64,000 nt of DNA, from NCBI GenBank assembly GCA_008360975.2, contig CM039188.1, positions 24,455,944 through 24,519,943 on the forward strand, written 5' to 3'. The position numbers were made by a program, and so were the translations under genes. Below the pieces are notes generated by a model. That model searched no databases, was not told where the DNA came from, and saw nothing but the letters and a program-made list of their open reading frames with translations. Shown here piece after piece: positions 49,601 to 63,739 of this stretch. Numbering within the stretch: the stretch's first letter is position 1; each line of letters starts with the position of its first letter. The stretch comes from Lichenostomus cassidix. Taxonomy: Eukaryota; Chordata; Aves; Passeriformes; Meliphagidae.

Positions 49601-51920
49601 GAACCTGTCGAAAAAAGCACACAGATGTTCAGAGATGGTCTAATAATTATCTGCTGTACTACTAGCAAAATCAGATCCTTAAAAACAGTTCATGGTAATA
49701 CTAGAAATAAGATTTGCTGCAGTTTTCTTTTTGCCTTGAAAATGCAATCTGTAGGAACAAGGTCTTTTACTGAATTTTTCAGTCACTGATGAGACATGAA
49801 ACAGCATGTTAATTTCATAGTTCCTTTAATACTGGGATGTGTTCACGAGTTGAATGGAAAACACTTCTTTTCCGGGGAGAATTATGTACTTCTGATTTTC
49901 TTGTTCAATTTTTTTTGAGTTTGCAGTCCAATCTTTGTAAACTGAAAATATTTTGCTTCTTATAGATGAAGGGACAGGCTTTGTAATATAGAACTCTCTT
50001 GTCAGCATCAGTTTCTAAAGTAAAATGACTTTTTTTAGTTCAAATTTCCATTTAGTGAAATAAAATTAACTTCTAAACTCATTATTTCTGATCACTAACC
50101 CCTATAAAATATTTCATTCATAGTTTACACAATGTATAGCCTTCAAGTTAGATGCCAAAACTCAGCAAACCTATATGCTGCCTAAATCTTCACAGTGTGA
50201 AACTTAATCACTGTCAACAACTTGTGCCTTGGTGGTCTGGGTCTCAGTTCTTAATATATCACCTCCTTCTCTACTTTGAAATGCATAAAAAATGCCATTT
50301 GTTTTATATTAGGTTGTCCAGTAGACTGCCTGAAGCTAGCGTTTGTATATAGATATCAGATTGTCCTTTATAATTGCCAAAATTAGAGGGTCTAATAGCT
50401 CAATTTTCAAAACTTTCTTTTTAGAACAATAAATGATTAATTAATACCATCTTTGGTGAAAATATTTGTATATGAAAAATTATTTGGATATTTAGCAGTT
50501 TAAAGTTTTCTATTGAATGCCCCTCCAAATGCAACATTACATCTCACTTTGCTTTGAAATACTGAAATAAATTTGATGACTATTTTTTTAAAGGAAGGCA
50601 ATTATTGCATTTTGTTTTGTTTTGGTTTTAATTTTTAAAGATCTAGAAAGAAAATTATGATTTTTATTTTTTTATTAGACAAAATTGGAGCTCCCTCTCT
50701 TACTCCTGACTTGTCTCTTCCTTATCTGTTTGAGGTGGGGGCTGTTTCAGTTTTGTTTTTGTTTTTTAACAAGAAGAAACCTGGTTTTATTCATCCAGGT
50801 GTGGTAGGTAATGGATGGTATGAGATGGCTCTTTGAAGATGGATGATTCACATATGCTTTGTGCCAAAACAGCAAGTACTTTTTGTTAGTTTGAATCCTA
50901 TCACCTGTTCTTTTACCTTTTGACCTGGAACTCTTCAAAAATATTTGATGCTGCAACATATCCATCCCTGAGCTGGCTGAGACTCCTAAGAAATGACTCT
51001 AATACATGCCTAAAATTGGCTTAATTTACTGATATATTATCCTCTTATTCATCCCTCCCCATGGCAACTGTACACTTTTATGTGATATACTCACCTTTGA
51101 AAAAGTAGCATCTCCAGTCTCTTCTTTCCATGGTGCTCCTAATTTGATTTGGTTTAGAGTTTTGATTCTCACTGAAATCTCCTTTGACTTGGACCTGGGA
51201 GTTTATAGAATTGCTCCCATACATGCTTTATATAATTCAGAACAAGCATTTTTACACATTATTCATGATCTTTCTAATGCTTTGCCTCCCACCTCTGCGC
51301 ATCTGATATTAACTTTAAGCAAATGTCCATATTTTTTATTTATAAACTGGAAACTTTTTCAATATGCTTGTTATTTTTTCCTTATCCTGTTATTCCCTTC
51401 ATACCCTGACTCCTGAGACAACGGGTATTTTTCAAAGTGTTTCTTCTTAGCTGATCCATTTAAGATATTTTTTCTGCATGACAATTTGCTCTCTTTTCAT
51501 ATTAATTTCTGATTTGTACATAATTCCTTGTTTATCTTGAAATCTTTAAATTCGTTTTGCTTTTTGCATCACACCAATAACACCAGTGTGACACTGGGCA
51601 CTGGCACTAGAAAGGCTCAGAAAAACAATCATACATTCTCCTAATCGCTCTCCTGTTTTTCATCTTTGGTTTGGACACATCACCAATGCAGGTTTATTCC
51701 TGAAGACATGGGGCACTATTTCAGCCAACAGAGACTACACGCTGAACACATTCAGAATAAAGTTAAATTTTCTTTTCTACCAACCTGTAAAACCCCAAGC
51801 ATGACTCTCAGGGAAAAGAAATGGAAATTGGCAGGTGATGCAGAAAGCCAAACACCACCATTTAAAGCTGGGACTGAGGAGTGTGCTGCCTTAAAGAGCT
51901 CATCAGAGCAGGAGCCCCAA
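46629..51920. other. Non-coding sequence, no gene recognised
   Basis: Unique sequence. A GC-richer patch at 47140-47310 runs into a T/G-rich stretch with SOX-like words (47338-47372) and is listed separately. Otherwise there are only short homopolymers, including the TTTTG-like run at about 50612-50630. No gene is seen. Confidence 0.55.
47140..47385. other. Candidate regulatory patch with SOX-like words
   Basis: The left part (47160-47300) is GC-richer and has several CpG. The right part (47338-47372) carries CTTTGTT, TTTGTTG and ATTGTTG, close to the HMG-box SOX core (A/T)(A/T)CAA(A/T)G or its complement. Clustering could reflect a SOX-bound enhancer or simply a T/G-rich tract. Motif evidence only. 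Confidence 0.22.
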
Positions 51921-52110
51921 CTGCCATCTCCCCTTTGCTCATGGTACCAATTCTAGGTGCCAATTCTGTCATGGTACCAATTCTAGGTGCCAATTCTGCC
52001 ATCTCCCCTTTTGCTCATGGTACCAATTCTAGGTGCCAATTCTGTCATGGTACCAATTCTAGGTGCCAATTCTGCCATCTCCCCTTTTGCTCATAGTGTC
52101 AATTCTGTTC
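51921..52110. repeat. Higher-order minisatellite (30+46 bp units)
   Basis: A 75/76-bp higher-order unit begins with CTGCCATCTCCCC at 51921, 51996 and 52072. The first copy has one T fewer in its T run. Each unit holds two copies of a 30-bp monomer starting CATGGTACCAATTCTAGG (at 51940 and 51970, then 52016 and 52046). A decayed fifth monomer start is at 52092. The monomer itself contains a near duplication of CCAATTCT. Copies are almost identical, so the expansion is recent. The open frames across it carry repeated peptide segments, but the 76-bp period shifts frame, arguing against coding. Confidence 0.95.
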
Positions 52111-52155
52111 TGCGTGTTTGTTCCCTGAGACATCATGCAGAGGGACTGTGTGTGT

Positions 52156-52185
52156 CATGGGACACACAGCTGGTGGTGTCCCATG
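52156..52185. repeat. 10-bp inverted repeat CATGGGACAC / GTGTCCCATG
   Basis: Perfect 10-bp arms (52156-52165 and 52176-52185) flank a 10-bp spacer, 50 bp beyond the minisatellite. It could form a small hairpin. Confidence 0.85.
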
Positions 52186-55100
52186 CTTTACACCCCTGAA
52201 GTCTGCAGCTTAGTGGAAATGCTGCAAAAGAACCTGGCTGTCAGTTTCAATGTACTGGACATGGTGATTTATAACTATTGAGATCTCGTTCAGTAGCACT
52301 TGTTACCACTGTGGGCTGGTGAAGGTATTTGGGCATCTGTTTTCATAAAAAACTCAACCACAACTTCCATTCCTACAAGCTTGGTTTATAAGCATCTGTA
52401 TTTGAAAAGAAAACTCAATTCACCCCTAATCTGGACTCAATTTTCACAGCAGCTTTTGTGGGTGATTTCTGAAGATTAGGTATAAAAATCCAAAGGATTT
52501 AGATTGACAGTAAGAGACTCCAGAATGAAGTGAAAACAGGGAAAAATATAAAAAGATAAATTCATGATCTTATAATTCTGTTGAGTCCCAGCAAGCTAGA
52601 GCACATAAACTTTTAAATGCTAACGTAGGGATTTTAAAATCAATGGAGTGTTTAATAGAATTCTGTACAATGCATGCAGAATCGGGGAAATGTGGCAACA
52701 GGCAAATTTGGAATGAGTGAAACCTTGACTGTGTCTTGGTTACATAATTAAAATTAGACAAGCAAAGGAAAATGTCAATAATCCAACCAAGAAGTCACAC
52801 AAATATAGATTGGTGTCTCACTATCAAGAAATAAAAAGAAAATTAACTAATCAAAACAAACGCACGGCTTGGAAAGCAGATGGCATTCTGAGAACCAGCA
52901 AGAATAAAAATATTTCTCAAATTATGGACTGAACTCCCCAGTATATGATTCAGTTGAGGGAGCACCTGGGATTACCATCCAGATATACACATCATATTTC
53001 TGCCCTCAGGGGTGTCCAACACTTAATATTATGTTATCCCTCCTAAGAGACCTGGACCAGGGGGTTAAATAAAAAAAAGGCAAGAAACACAGACATAATG
53101 CTGCTACAGCAGAAGAATTATTATTTTGGATGACCTTGTCTATGTCTTGGTTAGGAGGTCTGAAGCTGAGAGGTTGGCAAAAATGTCTTAATTCAAGATA
53201 TTTACATTTTGGCAAAACAAGAACAAATCCAGCAACAGCCATGCTGGTAACAGACCAATCCTTTCCATCACTGAACTTATCTTCCCTACTGAAAAAACAT
53301 TCTTCACCTTTTCCTGTAGCTCATACCCTGATGAGCCTTTCCTAAATACCCAAATGGTTTTCCTCTGGGTCCTGCCTGGTCCCCATGAAAATAGCAGCCT
53401 GAAAAAGTGGAATTTATCATGAACATTGAAGGACTGTCTTGTCATTGAGACATTGCCTCAGTTCCTGATTCAGCTACATTTGTTATGGGATCACAACAAA
53501 TGCTCCCAAATTTTTCCACCTTCCATGATATGTCAGAGATTCATTCTCACTGCAACTCAGCAGCACCCTCATCCAGGCTGGGACATCTCACTGGAATAGC
53601 AGTTTTATTGCAAGCCTGCTCTGTGATTACAGTGGCAGAAATGTGGCTGATCTTAAGAGTTTTAGGAATTAAAATGTACTCTGCAAATACGAGGTTTGAA
53701 GAATAGCTATTTTCACAGATAATGAGGTACTTTAAAAAGAAGTGCCTGGATTAAAGGAGCCTTAGTTTTATTTTAGAAGTCAAAGACATGTTGTATCTTT
53801 TTAGCAAAATGTGATTAGTACAAAATTTTGCAGTCAATTCCTAATATTAATATGAAAAACAAGGCAGAAGTGGATAGAAATCCAGTCAGCTAGATTTTTC
53901 CCTTCATCATTTCTCAATCCCTCTCTGAATGAGAGGCATAAGATGCAATTTTCAGGTAACATCACATGAGCTGATACTTGCTAGTTCCCTTTTTTGACTA
54001 AACAGCAGTAGGTCTGCTAAGATTTAGTCCAATGAATTTATTTCACCAGAAGACTCCTTGCTCTAGCAACTGCCCCCAGAGGATTCTGGTTTTGTTGGAA
54101 TTTGGGTCTAAATGCATGGCTTCAGTGTGAATTCTTTGATGTCATATGAAGGCTGAACTTGCATGATGACATTATTTTCTGTAAGGCCACCAAGGAGATC
54201 AATGTGGTCCTGGCTGGGTTTATGGTCCTTTCAGAAAGGTGTTGCTGTGACATTTTTAGCTTCTGCCATGTTTGTAGAAAACTCCCCACCAAATCCCAAA
54301 GAAGAGATGGGGAAGGGCTGAAACCCCATCCCTACCCCAGGCCACGCCAAACACTTGCTAATAAAGTCACACCTCTTCCTTAAACCAGGTGAAAGATCTG
54401 TACGCTGTCAGTACTCATAAATTTATTTCACATAAGCACTTTAGACTCCTAAAACAAACCAATTTTCTCTCCTGTCTAAAAATAACATCGTTATACATCA
54501 TGGCCAACACTTCTTTTTCCCTCTGACTGAAAAATAATTAAGAGCTTCATCCTTTTTCTCCATCCCCCTGCCCAGCTCTCCAGTATCTCAATCCATTTTT
54601 ACATTGCTATTACCAATTTTAATGCATCCATATTAATCCTGTGGTGACCTTCAATGATTTCAGTGCAGTCGGTCCATGAGATGAGCCCGTATGTCTCAGA
54701 TGATTTGTAGGACTGTTTTTTTTTTTTTTCATTGCTGATGTTCTTAAAGAAAAATAGTATTTTGCCCAAAGAAGGATGAAAATACATTTTCCTGACAGGC
54801 GAAGAGGGAACATTTTTGTTATGATTGGAAAAAAAGTCTCAAAAGTTGTGGGGATAAAAAGTGATGAAATTGGGATGCAAAAATATTGAGAAGAGGTTGG
54901 GGGAACTTGCTGCACAAGCAAAGTGCCTGTTTCTGCCAGCATATATATTTAACAGGGATTTTGCATGGTATGTATATCTGAACTCACTGGCATACATAGT
55001 GTAGCATTAACACATCAAAGCTAGTCCTTCAAGGCTCCCAATCACCCTGCCATGACTGCACTGCTCACAGGAACAGGGGTGAATGCTCATTTGGGGGACT

Positions 55101-56345
55101 CTCTATACCTGAGGGAGCTCACTGCCAGCAGCTGTAGGTGAGGCTCCGAGTGAGAATCCAAAAAATAAACTAATGTGGATTTGCAGTGGAAAAGGGCCAA
55201 CACTCACTGTGGTTACAGAGCACTGAGAGCACCACAGAACAGCTATGATGCCTCCAATTGAAGGACCAAATTAAAAAGTGTTTTCTCCACATAAACATAC
55301 TAAATTACTCCTTAATTTATCTCCCAATCTGGGAATGAACCAGGAATTCTGGCTGCACACAGGGTTGTAGTGTTCTTCAGAACAAAGTCCCTTAACACTG
55401 GTCATATATACATATATCTTATACATGTAGTGCCACTTACTGCAGTCAGTCACTCTTGTATGTGAGTGCTGTTTAACCAGCAGGGATGCCAAAATCTGTC
55501 TGCTTATTGCTGACTCTCAATTCATGTTTGATCAAAGCCCCACTGATACATCTATCAAACTCGCTGCTGCTTAATCCCTACTGCTCTCATTTCAAGTGAC
55601 TGAATCATTTCCCCCCATGATGTTCAGCCTGCTGTAAACACCAGCACTTAGTCTCTAAGTCTCTCTTTTCACCCTGCTGTTTAATAATTTCCCCACCCCT
55701 CTCCATGACAAATGTGTTCATATTTCTGGAAAGTTTCATGCTTATTGCTTTTGTCATTTAAGCCCTCCTAGCACTTTTGCTCTCTGTTACCTTCTCTGTT
55801 GTGTAGTTGTGCCCCAACGATGTCAACAAATGCTCATCTCTCTGGATTTTCATGCTTCCTTTTCACATACACTTCTAATTACATCCCAAAATTTACAAGC
55901 TGATATTATGAACAAATTATTAGATATAATGACTATCTGCTATGAATTTGTCCAGTTTTTGGCTTGAAACCAAATTTCTTCATCACATAAACATTTATTT
56001 TTCTTTATTCTGTTTACTAAATAATAAGACTGGTTGATGGTTTAATGTATGGATTCAATTAACTATTATGTCCCGTGGCACATTTTAAGGTAAGACTTGA
56101 CTAATTCTATTCAGAAGTATCCTCAGGCAAAAAATCTGCTCACATATTTTTTTAAACTCCTGAGCCTTCATGCAAAGAATGAGCACAGGCTCTTAATCAC
56201 ACTCATTTTACATCTTATTTATTTATTGTTATACAATAGCTGTTATGTCATAAGACTGACGAGGAGTAAGTAAAACTATTTTGAAGAACAGCTTAGTTCT
56301 AAAGACAACACAAAAATTCCTAAACCAGGGGTTCAGTTGTGGAGA
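52186..56345. other. Non-coding sequence, no gene recognised
   Basis: Unique AT-rich sequence with a poly-T run at about 54717-54730. The longest frame (107 codons, 54619-54942 minus) spans that run and is unfamiliar. The interval 55600-55990 is pyrimidine-rich and free of simple repeats, but nothing specific can be called. Confidence 0.55.
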
Positions 56346-56348
56346 TAC

Positions 56349-56388
<40 letters not shown>
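56349..56388. repeat. Compound (AT)8(GT)12 microsatellite
   Basis: Eight AT units (56349-56364) pass directly into twelve GT units (56365-56388). The GT part is alternating purine-pyrimidine and can adopt Z-DNA under supercoiling. It is likely length-polymorphic. Confidence 0.97.
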
Positions 56389-59300
56389 TTGTGCATAGAA
56401 TATATTTAATTATACCATATTGTATTATTGCTGCTATATTTTATTCCATGGAAGCAAGTAATCAATCAACACATATGGTATTGGGAATATATATAAGCAC
56501 CCCATAAAAATGATTGAGATTAAAAACAATTTAAAAATCCAGGAAATATAAAGTCATATTATGACAGTTGGATTTTGAGAGAAATCATGTGGGTTCTTTT
56601 TTTTCCTTTTGCATTTGCAATGGCCAGAATGAAAGTCCTCATGATTGATGTTAGCTTTCAATTCTATGACTTGTTCCAGTTTGTGTCACAATATTTGACT
56701 GATGTAAGAGTGTATTGTTCTTTGTTTGGATTTTTTTTTACTCATTGATGTGTGACAGCATCACTTTGAAATCAGTACAGAAGCAGGGCAACATGTCAGC
56801 TTGATTTATTTAGTTGTTTTTCTCTTAACACTCCTCATCATGTTGGTAGAATGATCAGGTAGCTGGCACTAATGCCATTATGCAAGGGGCATTTAATCAT
56901 TCAACAAATATATATAATATCACAAAAAAAGTGGTTTCTCCACGTTTGGGAAACCATGTTTGCAGGAAGTTATCCAAGGCATGCCATGAATCAGCAAGAG
57001 TTGATAAGACCAGTTGGATGAGCTATCTTGTCTGATTTGATACCAACCAGATATTTTGCAAGCTGCTGAGTCACAAGGAAATATTGATTTCAATGGTAGC
57101 CTTTTCACAAAGTGACCCTTCATTAGTTTTCTTTAGCAGACAGACTCCCAGTACATGTAGATTAATAATTTGTACTACATTGCTGGAAGTAGTATTTCCC
57201 TGGACATCACGGTATCTGGATTACAAATGAGTTATTCATATTACCCAGTAATTTAAATTATGCAAATAAAGCAGCACTTAAATCTCTTTTCCCTGGTTTG
57301 AGTTCTTGTTATCAGTTGACATTGTACCCAGGTCTGGTTTATATTGGCAGATTATATTGCCACTGGTGGGCTCATTCTTGAGTCTTCTGCACCAGCAATC
57401 ACAATATTAGTTTTGACAATTTTCAAAACCATTTTGATATTTTATTGATTTTTTAATCCTTGAATGAGAAATGCCTCCAATCTTATGGAGGAGTTCATCA
57501 ACCTTGCTGTATCCAAACAACTGTAGGTAGGATGATCTGTAGGTTTGGTTTTAAAGAAGGGACAAGTTGTCTGCTGGTTGCACTGGGAATATTTCACGAG
57601 TGTCAAGCCTTCATTGAGTGTAAATTAAACATCAGTCTTTCTGATTAATTTACATAGGTGTCACCAGTTTGTTCAGGTTTTCAATTAATTCCTCCCACCA
57701 CCTCCCAGCCCAATTCCAAGTGGCTAGAATTAGAAAGCACACTTTCATTCTGAGCTGCAGTGCACAGGTCACTGCTTGCAGTGCCAGAGAGGGCAGGTGG
57801 AGGTGTCCATGCAGAGCGTGCACATAAACAGCTTCACTCACTGACAGCAGTGTCCCACACTCCCGAGGAATTACTTGTGTAATTTTATTTCCCAAGCTCT
57901 TAAAAAGCACAGAAGAACTTGGATGGAGAGTTCTCTTCACTCTTATTACTCTCTCTCATACATCTTTTTGTTTGGTGCTTCGAAGTGTTTAGTAATGTTA
58001 TACTGGGGCGATTTGAAGGGACAATATTTTTCTCTGTTTATATATAGAGACATCTATATATAGAGACATCCTCACCTGGTATAGCACATCACTACCATGG
58101 TATTGATTAAGAATTTTTTTTTGTAAATCTTTTACTCTAAACTTTCCTCTTCTTCCAGTGGTGTGTTGTTTTCCTTTTATCTATTTTTTTTACAATCCTT
58201 GACGGTGAAGAGTCCTTCCCGTGGGATATGAGAACAATTTTGAGAAAAACATGAGTTGAATCTGACTTCACCTGTTTATTTTGATCATTTCATCAATCCT
58301 GTGGTGCCCTTGAGTAAACATTTTCTTTAAAGTGTTTCATTGCTATCATTCCTCACGTTCTCTGCAATATGACTTTTTCAGCTCTCTCATGCAAGCTTCA
58401 TATATATTCATCTTAAAGAAGCTCACACTGCACCATTGATCCTTGCTTTGCTCTCACCTATATATAATTATTTTATGCTTAATAGATTTTATCCATGGAC
58501 AAGTATTGTTTTAGGCTTTTTGCCAATGTTTAGTCCTGTGAGCCAATTTTCTGCACAAAGCAGTTACAACAGCTCTCTGTGAAGAATGTTCTGGCCTCCA
58601 CTTATACCAAGAGATCTAAACTAGCAGAGCTGCAGAGAGTAATATGTAGTACGAAGAAGACACAAATCATTCTTGGCCACAAATGAAATGTTTTAACTTC
58701 TGCAAAGCAGTATTCATACTAGAAACTGATGAGTTTTCACTTTGCTTTTCCTAACCACTTTGAGAATGAAGGAAAGAGTCTCCATTTCTCAGAGTACTTC
58801 ACCCCTCTGGTTGATGCAGTGTGGACTTGGACACATCTGTGCCACATCTCCCTTTTGGCTCCTCATTATAGGAAGAAAAGAAAGACCTGAGTCATGTCCA
58901 CAGTTCAGTTAATGTGGACAAAGGGATGCTGGGATTAAGACACTGAAAACCTATGAGAAACTAGATTGATATCCCTATTTTTTTCACACATTCATTGGGG
59001 GAAAGATGTGGGGGGGTGTTTTTTATTTGTTTGTCTCCTCTCTGTTGTTTCTAAAGTTAATATCCTGAAAAACAGGAAAATCACCTCCCACATTAATTCC
59101 ACAGATCCTGCAAAAACACTTTGTATGGCAGGAAAGAAAATCTAATCCTTAGGATAACCTGAACAACATTTCAATAGAAAGCATATTAATAAAGTTTGAA
59201 AAATGTTTGGAAAAGCAAAGCTGAATGTCAAAAGAATATTTGTTTCAGAAACAGTGGTGATCAGAGAGCAGTGTCTGTCTGTGTGGAGGGGAAGGTCATC

Positions 59301-62300
59301 AGTTCAATCCTTGGTGTTACTTCATCAGCTCTGGGTATTGGAGACAAGAAAAATATGACAGGATGGAGGGGAAAGAGGAGACCTTTTAGCCACTGAGCAC
59401 AATACAAAGGGTCTGATATTAATGAACAGAATTTTCTCTGTGGCCTACTGAGATAAAGCAGAGATATCTGCAAAATTTTTAGACTCTAAATTACTTCTAG
59501 GAATAATGGCCAAAGTTATTTTTTTTAAATTTTCATTTTGAAAATTATTGTTCATATTAAGTACTTCACCAACTCATATGCAAATAATTCATCAGGGAGC
59601 TTTATCACTGTCAAGCAGCTAGTTTGATTGGAAGAACTTAAAAGCCCCAGAAAAGTCGGAGAAGCCACAATGGTGAGGTGACATCCAAACTTAACCTAAG
59701 CAGAGATTACTGCTACAAGTTTCCATGGCTGCTGTATGGAGTAAGATGTGGTCAGACAATGCCAATGTCCCTTTTCCTCTTTTTCACCCTGAAAAAGATT
59801 TATTTGGGTTACACTATGCTCAGTTTCTAGTCCTCCAGTCTGTAGAGATATCAGTTAAAAGTCCACAGAGGTGTCTTCTACTATTTGTAAGGCTTCTTTA
59901 ACCATACTACTTTCACTCATGCTCTTTGAAAGAGTACTGATTTAGACTGAGAAGAAAAAAAAGAAGACAGTATTGTGAAGAGTTGACTAATAGTTCTGTC
60001 AGTATGCTGATGTTTCTAACATAGACCTCAAAAGGGGAAAGCTTCCTCACGGTAAAAGAAAATAAAAAAATAAGGCCTGTATTACACATGCACTTTCCTC
60101 ATTGAGATTTTTAATGAGTTGTTACGTCTCTGAATGTTTTCCCGACTACAAAATGTCACAGATCTCCTCTGTTTGGACTCTGGGAGGAAGCACATGAACA
60201 AATGCAAGCTATGAAAATTTTTCTTTTTTTTGTTGAGCTTCAGAAATGTTACAAGGTGATTGTTTCACCTGTTTTCAGGTTGGGCATGTGGAGTCTCAGT
60301 AACGGGAGAGGGAATATTTAAAACATGTGGCATTCGAATGGCAGAGAGAGAACCAGGAGCCATTTCTATGAAGTTTTACTCTTTCCCCTCTAAAATAGTA
60401 TTTTTGAGAGACTGTAGTTCTATATATTTATATAGATGTTTATGTTTGTGCTTAAGAATACTCTGAATCATATCAATTATGAGAAATATATTAAATGTAG
60501 TGGTGCCAAATCGATTTATGTCAAGTATTATTGATTTCAGTGAAGTTTCAGCTCAAGATATTTGTGTGGTTTATTTGTTCATTATTTTTACTTGTGGCAT
60601 TTCTATAATCTCATAAAAAAAGGATTAATCTTTATGTCAAATAAAATGTTTTTATTTTAAACATTTTTAGCCCTAAAAATTATGAGTGGAAGACACTGAT
60701 TGTGGGTTAAAATGCATGAATTATTTTTTCAACATTTCATTTCAACAAAATGAAATCAAGTATTTCAATTATATAACTTTTTTTTTATATATAAAAGTAT
60801 TGAAAACAACATGATGTTAAAAAATGTCATTGTGTTTTCTGTTTTCATCAAAAAGGAAGAAAAAGTGAAAAATAGATGGAAAATGTTGTTTCCTACTACC
60901 TTTCAAGAAAGGTGGGTTTTTGATCAAGCTGTTCAGATTTCCAGAATCATAGTGAATAGCAGTTAACTTCCACTCTACCTGCAATAGGCTCCATAAGACC
61001 CTTTATAACATAAAAAATTTTGTTAAAGCCCTGACCAAAGTCACGAAATAGCTGGCAAGTGTTTTTTCCTCTTTTTGACCAGAGATGCTAATTGATATCT
61101 AGAAGGGGAAGACTGGCTATTAATAGTAAATAAGAATCACCAGGAATTTAAGAAAATAAGTAATTGCATTTTTTCAAAGAGAAAGTGCCTCCACCTGGTG
61201 TAGTTGTATACAAAACACCTGGGAGAACAACTGTTTTGGAAGATAAGCAGCAGAGACAGAATTCTTTGCACCTTCAGGAATCTGTCTTTGCTACACTGTA
61301 GGGTATTTTTGGATCCTAAGTATGGCTGAGGAATTCTTGGGGCAAAGAGGTGAGTGTTAATGACTACTTAGGGACTTCAGTGTGTCAGGAAAAATGCATG
61401 GGACTGACCAGCTGCTTTGGTGATACAGCTAGGTGTGACAGTCTGGGAGTGGTGAGTTCTGCAAGACTGGTGACAGGCTTGGGAGCCAGAAGGAAGTATG
61501 ACCTGCATGGGGGGGAAGTTTGGAAATTTCAATTGATTTTGTTTTTATTGTTCTCTGTCTTGCTTCTAGTACCTTACCCCCTAATGGCAAGGATTATCTT
61601 TGCTTTAATTACAGGCCAAAATGAACCATTGTAGCTCCAATAGGATGCTAGGGTTTGGGTAAAACTCTTCAGAGCTAGATGTGCTCTTTCCCCCCTCTTT
61701 TTATTGTTTTCTCCTCTTTATTATGTAGCAGGTAGCGAAAGAAATGGGATGAACGTTTTGCTGCTTGCTTCCAACCAGCTGGATTATTTCTAGTTGGCTG
61801 GTCACGTCTCCTACACCTAGTGATATAAATGATGGGCTTAGTTAAAATGGTCTGTGCTTTTTAATTCGTTTTCCTTTTTTATTAAGACAATCCAGCTGAT
61901 TGCTTTATTTTTCTTAACTGCAGCAGAAAGAGCATGAGTGAACACGCCCAGACTCCTGGTCCCTGGAGAGCAACCACACATTTGTGCAGACATGCTCCCT
62001 GACCCTCTGCTAAAAGGCTAATCCTAGAGAAACAGGGCAATGAGGTCCTTCATTTGACTCTGTGTGTTCCATGGTGTTGTGTTCTTTCACCAGGTTTGGG
62101 GTGGAGTATTGCTGTGTGCTTTTTCACAGTCAGGCTGCTTCCTCATGAATCTCAATCCTTTATATAAAGACATATATATTAGTTCCCTCACTGTGCATAT
62201 ATATATATTATACTAATATTAGAGATTAATAGCTCCCTACTGTCTTTTATCAGCAACTTTACAAAGCTGAAGAGGGATATGGACCCTGAATTCTGCATCT

Positions 62301-63739
62301 CCTTCTGTAACAAGCCCTGTTGCAGGGGAGCTGGGTTTCTGCCATGCTTGGTGTGGTTAGGTACTCCACAGTCTGGGTTTTGGAGCCTATGATCTAACTG
62401 AAATTTATCTTATGTTCAAAATTTCCCCAAGGGTTTGCTAAATAAAAGATATTTCTCTCTTTGTCCCCCCATTTTATTTCCCTCAGTCTTCTCCCCCTGC
62501 TTGATTTTGTCTCCCAAAACTTGTATAAAAGGAGAAACAAAAATAATACAGGTAAAGCAGGGGGAAAGCTCCTAAACATTGTGTCAGATGGAAGTCATAA
62601 ACTGAAGAAAAATTGCTATAATGTTGTAGTATAGTAATAAGTACTTTTTGGCTGAGAGTAGGAAAGCTAAATTCTAGCGCCTGATATTCAGGCTTTTCTT
62701 TTTTCTTTTTTATTATTATTGTTGTTGATAGCAAGTGTACTTGAGAAAATTAAGTTGAAGGTCCTGTCTGTGAGCATGCACCTATCAGTTCTGCCTAATA
62801 ACTTTTGAACTTGTCGCTCAATTTCAATCAAATTTGACGTTGGTAAAAGTATCAGGACTATTGTGATCTGACCCTTTCTGTGCAGATTTTATCTGTTTGG
62901 GGTTTGTGGTTGGGAGTGCTGATCTTTTTGAGGGCCAAGGTTTTTTGTATGGTTTTGGGTTTAGATATTTTATTTTGTGGGTTTTATTTGGTTTTCTAAC
63001 GGAATCAATCACTGAATAAAACTGTGGAGAAAAGAAATGAATACTTCCCAGGAGAGAAAAGCTCATCTCTGGGTTTACATATTAAAGAATACCTGCTCCT
63101 CAAGTTCAGACTGTTCTGTGTCACAGGAGCATTCAAATGCTGGGATAATGGAGCTACCTTGCTCCTCTCTTGGGTTGTTGTGGAACACAACTGTGCAAAT
63201 GACTGTTTTCTTAATTAATTGGCTATTTAAGGGCAAATTGTTCAAATTCTACAGTGTGATGTAAATTAAAGTTACAAAAAATATTTTGAGCCTCTTTAAA
63301 CCTTCAAATATTTCTTACCCAAGTAATGAAACATAAGCTTTCAAATGAAAAATATACTAGAGTGTTTTGAGATAATTCTCATAAGTATCAAAATAGTACC
63401 TTCAGATAAAAATATTGGTATATGAAGAGAGTTGCCTGTTCCCAATAGAGGTAGTGGTGCCAGTTTGTGAGGTCAGTTTAACAAAAGTAAAACCACTTCT
63501 GATTTATCTTTTCTCTTCACTCCAACATATTTAATTCTTTTGTTTTGGAAGCCAGTAAGGAAAATTTCAGCCTTGTCCCTCAGCAGGCATCTAGATCTCA
63601 CTCAATTTCTAAGTCAAAATTCCTTCCCTACTCATGCCCTGCCATGAAAGAGCTCAGGGTAACTTGAAACACTATTTAAGGATCAGTAAGCAGTGAGGTT
63701 TGGGAATGTTTGAGACACCAGACTTTGTGTATGGAATTT
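56389..63739. other. Non-coding sequence, no gene recognised
   Basis: Unique AT-rich sequence. Perfect octamer words ATGCAAAT occur near 57260 and 59579. A 16-bp tandem duplication lies at 58039-58070 and an AT run at 62196-62210. The interval 61700-61960 has mixed composition and resembles conserved non-coding DNA, but that cannot be tested here. Open frames are all under 100 codons and unfamiliar. Confidence 0.55.
58039..58070. repeat. Perfect two-copy 16-bp tandem repeat
   Basis: TATATATAGAGACATC is present at 58039-58054 and exactly repeated at 58055-58070. It is a recent slippage duplication. Confidence 0.95.

Noticed and set aside
51881..52199. Repetitive protein encoded by the minisatellite
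   Set aside because: The 75/76-bp super-unit is not a whole number of codons, so the frame changes between copies; the repeated peptides are a by-product of the DNA repeat.
57085..57110. 'attgatttcaatggtagcc' as an old sauropsid repeat
   Set aside because: Resembles only the short common word 'attgacttcaatggg'; no further match on either side.
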